DNA from: Cacajao melanocephalus
Taxonomy: Eukaryota; Chordata; Mammalia; Primates; Pitheciidae
DNA: 64,000 nucleotides
Direction: 5' to 3'
NCBI GenBank assembly: GCA_963573385.1
Contig: CAUYLG010009241.1
Coordinates: forward strand, 1 to 64,000
Each line of letters begins with the position of its first letter. The stretch's first letter is position 1. This document shows positions 59,301 through 64,000 of the stretch, piece after piece. The notes under the pieces are model-generated. The model saw only the letters and a list, made by a program, of their open reading frames with translations, did no database searches and was not told the origin of the DNA. A program made the translations under genes and the position numbers.

Positions 59301-59811
59301 ACTGAGTTCATGTCCTAAATATCCTTGTTAATTTTCTGTCTCATTGATTTGCCTAATATTGACAGTGTGGTGTTAAAGTCTCCCACTATTATTTGGTAGA
59401 AGTCTAAGTCTCTTTGTATGATTCTATGCACTTGCTTTATGAATCTGGGTGCTCCTGTATTCAGTGCATATATGTTTAGGATAGTTAGCTCTTTTTGTAG
59501 TATTGATTCCTTTACCATTATGTGATGTCCTTCTTCATCTTTTTTGATATTTGTTCTTTTAAATCTGTTTAATCAGAGACTAGGATTACAATCTATGTTT
59601 TTTTTATTTGCTTTCCATTTGTTATTAAATATTTCTCCATCCCTTTATTTTGAGCCCATATGTGTGTTTGCACATGAAATGGATCTCCTGAATACAGCAC
59701 ACTGATGGGTCCTGACTCTATCCCATTTGCCAGTCTGTGTCTTTTAATTGGGGCATTTAGCCTGTTTACATTTCAGGTTAATAATGTTATGTGTGAATTT
59801 GATCCTGTCAT
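56388..59811 (-). pseudogene. L1 ORF2 (endonuclease-reverse transcriptase), broken
   Basis: The start codon is the complement of 59809-59811. Endonuclease text is in 59093-59518 (LTILNIYALNTGAPRFIKQV and SAPHHTYSKIDYIIGSKTLL). Reverse transcriptase text is in 58108-58449 ([30 protein letters not shown]) and 57464-57724. At the catalytic ADD motif (58053-58061) the preceding residue is Thr (codon at 58062-58064) where L1 normally has Phe. A deletion of roughly 300 bp near 58645 joins the end of the region after the endonuclease to the RT start. Many stops and frameshifts are present. A premature stop ends the C-terminal frame at 56388, before the normal ORF2 end near 56340. Confidence 0.9.
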
Positions 59812-59889
59812 TATGACACTAGCTGGTTATTTTGCTTGTTAGTTAATGCAGTTTCTTCCTAGTGTTGATAGTCTTTACAATTCGGTATG

Positions 59890-60910
59890 TTTCTGCAGTG
59901 GCCGGTATCGGGTTTTCTTTTCCACATTTGGTGCTTCCTTCAGGAGATCTCATAAGCAGTCCTCGTGGTTACAAAATTTCTTCACATTTGCTTGTCTGGA
60001 AATGATTTCAGTTCTCCTTCACTTATCATGCTTAGTTTGGCAATATTAAAATTCTGGGTTGAAAATGTTTTTCTTAAGAATGTTGAATATTGGCCCCCAT
60101 TCTCTTCTGGCTTGTAACTTTCCTGTATAGTGATTCACTCTTAGTCTGATGGGCTTTCCTTTGTGGGTAGCCCGACTTTTCTCTCTGACTGCCCTTAACA
60201 TTTTTTCCTTAATTTCAACCTTGGTTAATCTGATGATTATGTCTTCAGTTTGCTCTTCTCGAGGAGTATCTTTGTGGTGTTCACTGCAGTTCTTGAATTT
60301 GAATGTTGGTCTGTCTTGCTAGGTTGGAGAAATTCTCATGGATAATATCCTGAAGAGTGTTTTCCAACTTGGTTCCATTCTCCCCACCACTTTCAGGTAC
60401 ACCCACCAAGCATAGGTTTGGTCTTTTCACATAGTCACATATTTCTTGAAGGCTTTGTTTGTTCCTTTTTATTTATTTTTAATCATGTGTTCATGCTTTA
60501 GTTCATTAAGTTGATCTTCAATCTCTGATATCCTTTCTTTTGCTTGATTGGTTTGCGTAGTGATACTTGTGTATGCTTCTCAAAGTTCTTATGCTGTGTT
60601 TTTCAGCTCCATGAGGTCATTTATGTTATTCTCTAAACTAGTTATTCTAGTTAGCCATTCCTCTAACCTTATTTCAAGGTTCTTAGCTTCCTTGCATTGG
60701 GTTAGAACCTACTCCTTTAGCTCAGAGGAGTTTATTATTATCCACCTTCTGAAGCCTACTCTGTCAATCTATCAAACTCATTCTCCTTCCAGTTTTGTTC
60801 CCTTGCTGGTAAAAAGTTGTGATCCTTTTGAGGAGAAAAGACATTCTGGCTTTTGGAATTTTCAGCCCTTTTGAGCTGTTTTTTTTTTTTTTTTTTCTTC
60901 TCATCTTCAT
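59890..60910 (-). pseudogene. L1 ORF1, broken
   Basis: The start codon is the complement of 60908-60910, followed by a Lys-rich run from an expanded A tract (complement of 60880-60898). The frame is broken within the coiled-coil part (stops near 60764). The RRM region is recognisable near 60300-60420, by the complement of AGGTTTGGTCTTTTCACATA. Not translatable as a full ORF1p. Confidence 0.8.
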
Positions 60911-61265
60911 GGATTTATCTATCTTTGGTCTTTGGTGTTGGTGACCATCATGGAGGCTGCAGAACAGCAAAGATTGCTGTCTGTTTCTTCCTCTGGAAGC
61001 TTAACCCCACAGGGGCACCTACTAGAGGCCAGCCGGAACTCTCCTGTATGAGGTGTCTATCAGCTCCTTCCAGGAGCTGTCTCCTAGTCAGGAGGCATAG
61101 GAGTCAGGAACCCACTTGAAGAGGCAGTTTGTCCATTAGCAGAGATCAAGTGCTATTTTGGGAGATTGACTGTTCCCTTCAGAGCCAGCAGGCAGAAACG
61201 TTTAAGTCTGCTTAAACATAGCCACCCCTTTTCCTAGGTGCTCTGTCCCAGAGAGATGGGAGTTT

Positions 61266-61562
61266 TTCTTTTCTTTTTTTGGAGATGGAGTTTCACTCTT
61301 GTTGCCCAGTCTGGAGTGCAATGGCACAATCTCAGCTCACTGCAACCTCTACCTCGTGGGTTCAAGCGAGTTTTCTGCCTTAGCCTCCTGAGAAGCTGGG
61401 ATTACAGGCACCAGCCATCACATCCAGCTAATTTTTGTATTTTTAGTAGAGATGAGGTTTCACCATGTTGGCCAGGCTCATCTTGAACTCCTGACCTCAG
61501 GTGATCCACCAGCCTCAGCCTTCCAAAATGTTGGGATTTCAGGTGTGAGCCACTGCACCTAA
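61266..61562 (-). mobile_element. Alu (S-type) inserted in the L1 5' UTR, antisense
   Basis: GGAGATGGAGTTTCACTCTT, GTTGCCCAGTCTGGAGTGCA, GCTAATTTTTGTATTTTTAG, CTCCTGACCTCAGGTGATCC and CAGGTGTGAGCCACTGCACC. L1 text GATGGGAGTTTT on the left and TGAGAATTTTATC on the right shows the split and a degraded target duplication. It is better preserved than the AluJ copies in the window. Confidence 0.94.
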
Positions 61563-62392
61563 CTGAGAATTTTATCTATAAGCCCCCGACTGGGGCTACC
61601 ACCTTTCTTTTAGAAATGCCCTGCCCAGAGAGGAGGAATCTAGAGAGGCATTCTGGCTAGAGCAGCTTTGCTGAGCTGTGGTGGGCTCCACCCATTTCGA
61701 ACTTCCCTGGCAGTTTGTTTACACTGTGAGGGGAAAACTGCTTACTCAAGCCTCAGTAATGGTGGACACCCCTCCCCCAACTGAGCTAGAGTGTCCAAGG
61801 TCGACTTCAGACTGCTGTGCTGGCAGCAAGAATTTGAAGCCAGTGAATCTTAGCTTGCTGGGCTCTGTGGGGGTGGGATCTTCTCAGCTAGATCACTTAG
61901 CTCCCTGGATTCAGCCCCCTGTTTAGGGCAGTGAATGGTTCTGTCCTACTGGCATTCCAGGTGCCACTGTGGTATGAAAAAAAAAAAACTTCTGCAGCTA
62001 GCTCGGTGTCTGCCCACAAGGCCACCCAGTTTTGTGCTTGAAACCCAGAGTCCTGGTGGTGTAGGCACCTGAGGTAATTTCCTGGTCTGCAGGTTGTCAA
62101 GACCAGGGAAAACCACAGTATCTGGTCTGGAATGCACCGTTCTTCATGGCACAGTCCCTCATGGCTTTCCTTGGCTAGGGGAGGGAGGTCTGTGACCCCT
62201 TGTGCTTCCTTGGTGTGGTAACGCCCCATCCTGCTTTGGCTGACTCTCTGTGGGCTGCACCCACTGTTTAACCAGTCCCAGTGAGATGAGCCAGGTACCT
62301 TAGGAATTGCAGAAATCACCCGCCTTCTATCTTGAACTCTCTAGGAGCTGCAGACTAGAGCTGTTCCTATACCACCATCTTGTGAGCCACCC

Positions 62393-62404
62393 CTGAGTCC
62401 TCTA
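62393..62404 (+). repeat. Right target-site duplication of the long L1
   Basis: CTGAGTCCTCTA, identical to 56098-56109. Confidence 0.92.
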
Positions 62405-62424
62405 GGAAACCCTTTTTTACATTG

Positions 62425-62628
62425 ACATTCATTGACTACTTAGTACCCTTCCAAGGCCTATACTCTACATGTATTAACTTATTTAGCACTCAAAATAACT
62501 CCGTTATTGTCCCCATTTGTACAAATAAAGTAACCAACTGAAGGTCAAAGAGATTGAATAAATTGCTTTAGCTCACACAGCTAAAAAGTCTGAAATCAAA
62601 TATAAATTCAGTCAATCTCACTTCAAAT
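62425..62628 (-). mobile_element. MIR SINE, antisense
   Basis: TTCATTGACTACTTAGTACC, AACTTATTTAGCACTCAAAA, CGTTATTGTCCCCATTTGTA and CTCACACAGCTAAAAAGTC follow the MIR complement. Confidence 0.75.
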
Positions 62629-63215
62629 GTCATTTAACCATAAAAATATATATTGCCTTGGAGTTGTTAATTGGTACTAGACTTCTTGAAGAAAGTTTAC
62701 TGCATTCTTTTGAGAGTGAACAGGGTGATTTCATAAATAAAGCCTTATTAAAATACGGTTTACTTTTGTTCTTCCTAATCAATGTGTATGGAGTCACCAA
62801 ATTGCTGGAGACAAGTTTTCAATTTGTCTCCCAAAGATTCCTGTTCAACCTTTATGCTAATCTTTCTATTGGCCTTATGGTTTCTTAAGGCTTTAAAATA
62901 TGCAAAAATATAAGTACATACCTCTATACTAATATATTTTCCTGTTGTATCTCCCAACCATTCCTAGAACAATTGCTGGGACATAAAAGTACTAAATACT
63001 GTCTTAACATGAGAGATTTTCACAGAGATAAGAATTTTCTGAGGCTAATGTGGAGGATACTTATCCCAACTTCAACTCAATACATACAGTAAAATGTTTA
63101 CAAATTTGCATATTTATAACAATTATAAACATGTATTTTAAAGTGTATAGTTAAATAATGTATAGTTAATAAAATAAATTTTATAATTAAATTGATTTTA
63201 AGTCTCATATTTTAC
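62629..63215. other. Unassigned AT-rich sequence
   Basis: No gene or repeat recognised. 63105-63200 is nearly all A and T. Confidence 0.4.
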
Positions 63216-63220
63216 ATTCT

Positions 63221-63571
63221 TTGATCAGTCTATTTTCACATTACTGATAAAGATATACCTGAGACTGAGCAATTTAGAAAGATAAAGAGGTTTAACGAAC
63301 TCACAGTCCATGTGGCTAGGGAGGCCTCACATCATGATGAAAGCCATATCTTACATGGCAGTACGGAAGAAAGAATGACAACCAAGAGAAAGGGGTTTCC
63401 CCATATAAAACCATCAGTTCTCGTGAGACTTATTCACTGCAACAAGAACAGTATAGGGGAATGGCCCCCATGATTCAATATCTCCCACTGGGTCCTTCCC
63501 ACAACATGTGGGAATCATGGGAGCTACAATTCAAGATGAGATTTGAGTGGGAACACAGCCAAACCCTATCA
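63221..63571 (-). mobile_element. THE1 solo LTR, antisense, with 5-bp target duplication
   Basis: Plus-strand landmarks are GATAAAGATATACCTGAGAC, CGTGAGACTTATTCACTGCA, CCCACAACATGTGGGAATCA and GCCAAACCCTATCA, the complement of a THE1 LTR. The flanks are ATTCT at 63216-63220 and at 63572-63576, an exact 5-bp duplication. No internal sequence, so it formed by LTR-LTR recombination. Confidence 0.93.
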
Positions 63572-63576
63572 ATTCT

Positions 63577-64000
63577 ATACTATACATCTTTTTGTTCACA
63601 ATACTTAGCCTGTTCTTTTTGCATAGAAGGTAGTTTTGTTGATGATATTAACCCTTATGATATCTTCAACCTTTTATTCATCAAGAGGATATTGAAGACA
63701 GAGGCAAAATTGCAAGGAAGTTTATTTCCCACAACAAAAAGGAAATGCTTGTTTAATATATAGTTCAACATCCCAGACTTTATACAGTTTTTCATAAATA
63801 CAAAAATGTCATTTTGCATCTTTAAGTCATTAATTCACTACAATTTGAGTCCCATGTCTTTGGAGCAAAAAAACACCCAAATGAAAACATTTCATAAAAA
63901 CAAGCAAATTGATCATCTTTTTCTCCATTGCTCAGGTTCTTCTGACATTCCTCAGCTCACTTGTCTCATATCCCTCAGTCCTCAATTATAGATCAAAAAA
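63577..64000. other. Unassigned sequence to the window end
   Basis: No gene recognised. A 61-codon frame at 63806-63991 has no known domain. Confidence 0.4.

Larger units (their letters stand above)
56110..62392 (-). mobile_element. Near full-length primate L1, antisense, with nested Alu
   Basis: All L1 parts occur in order on the minus strand: 5' end CTCACAAGATGG near 62380, 5' UTR to about 60911, ORF1 (about 59890-60910), ORF2 (about 56340-59811), 3' UTR and a degraded A tail at 56110-56135. Exact 12-bp duplications CTGAGTCCTCTA bound it at 56098-56109 and 62393-62404. An Alu occupies 61266-61562 in the 5' UTR. ORF2 is shorter than usual, mainly because of a deletion near 58645. The type is an older L1PA or L1PB, judging by the 5' UTR and by sequence decay. 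Confidence 0.95.

Noticed and set aside
61897..62319. 140-codon minus-strand frame with exon-like composition
   Set aside because: It lies in the GC-rich 5' UTR of the antisense L1. The length reflects composition, and the frame precedes ORF1.

Overview
The window looks like primate, probably human, nuclear DNA. The evidence is Alu elements of the older J/S type, a primate-type full-length L1, THE1/MST/MLT1 (MaLR) LTRs, ERV1 LTRs, hAT-Charlie and Tigger DNA transposon fossils, and MIR/L2 remnants, all in AT-rich sequence. I found no believable host protein-coding exon, no tRNA, rRNA or snRNA gene, no CpG island and no CRISPR array. Every long open frame with recognisable content is a broken retroelement ORF or the antisense of one. 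The window is best read as an intergenic or deep intronic transposon mosaic. Family names come from recalled consensus features, not from a database search.

Layout. 1-4.6 kb: a sense L1 3' end, then an older antisense L1 5' half (ORF1 plus 5' UTR) carrying a younger nested antisense L1 3' end. 5.1-11.6 kb: MIR, L2, L1 fragments and an MLT1 LTR. 12.5-16.1 kb: an Alu, then a THE1 LTR plus internal region into which an ERV1-type LTR has inserted with a 4-bp target duplication. 16.1-24.9 kb: repeat-poor AT-rich DNA with a (TG)25 tract and two stretches that might be conserved regulatory DNA. 24.9-31.9 kb: MST LTR, L1, Alu, two adjacent hAT-Charlie elements, an ERVL-like pol remnant and an old L1. 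32-41 kb: MIRs, a TA-rich satellite-like tract, a Tigger/MER2-like element, a long unassigned stretch, and a 5'-truncated L1 with a clear 16-bp target duplication.

41.6-48.8 kb: MER5A-like element, an inverted Alu pair with intact target duplications, an MLT1 LTR split by an ERV1-type LTR, and a strongly rearranged L1 in which part of ORF1 is inverted between two copies of the ORF1 start. 48.8-56.1 kb: microsatellites, an MST LTR, Alu, hAT, L2 and MIR. 56.1-62.4 kb: a nearly complete antisense L1 between 12-bp target duplications, with an Alu in its 5' UTR. 62.4-64 kb: MIR and a THE1 solo LTR with 5-bp duplications.

No genes work together here. The information is in the order of insertions. 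I did not find a previously undescribed biological system. The most unusual structure is the rearranged L1 at 45.8-48.8 kb.
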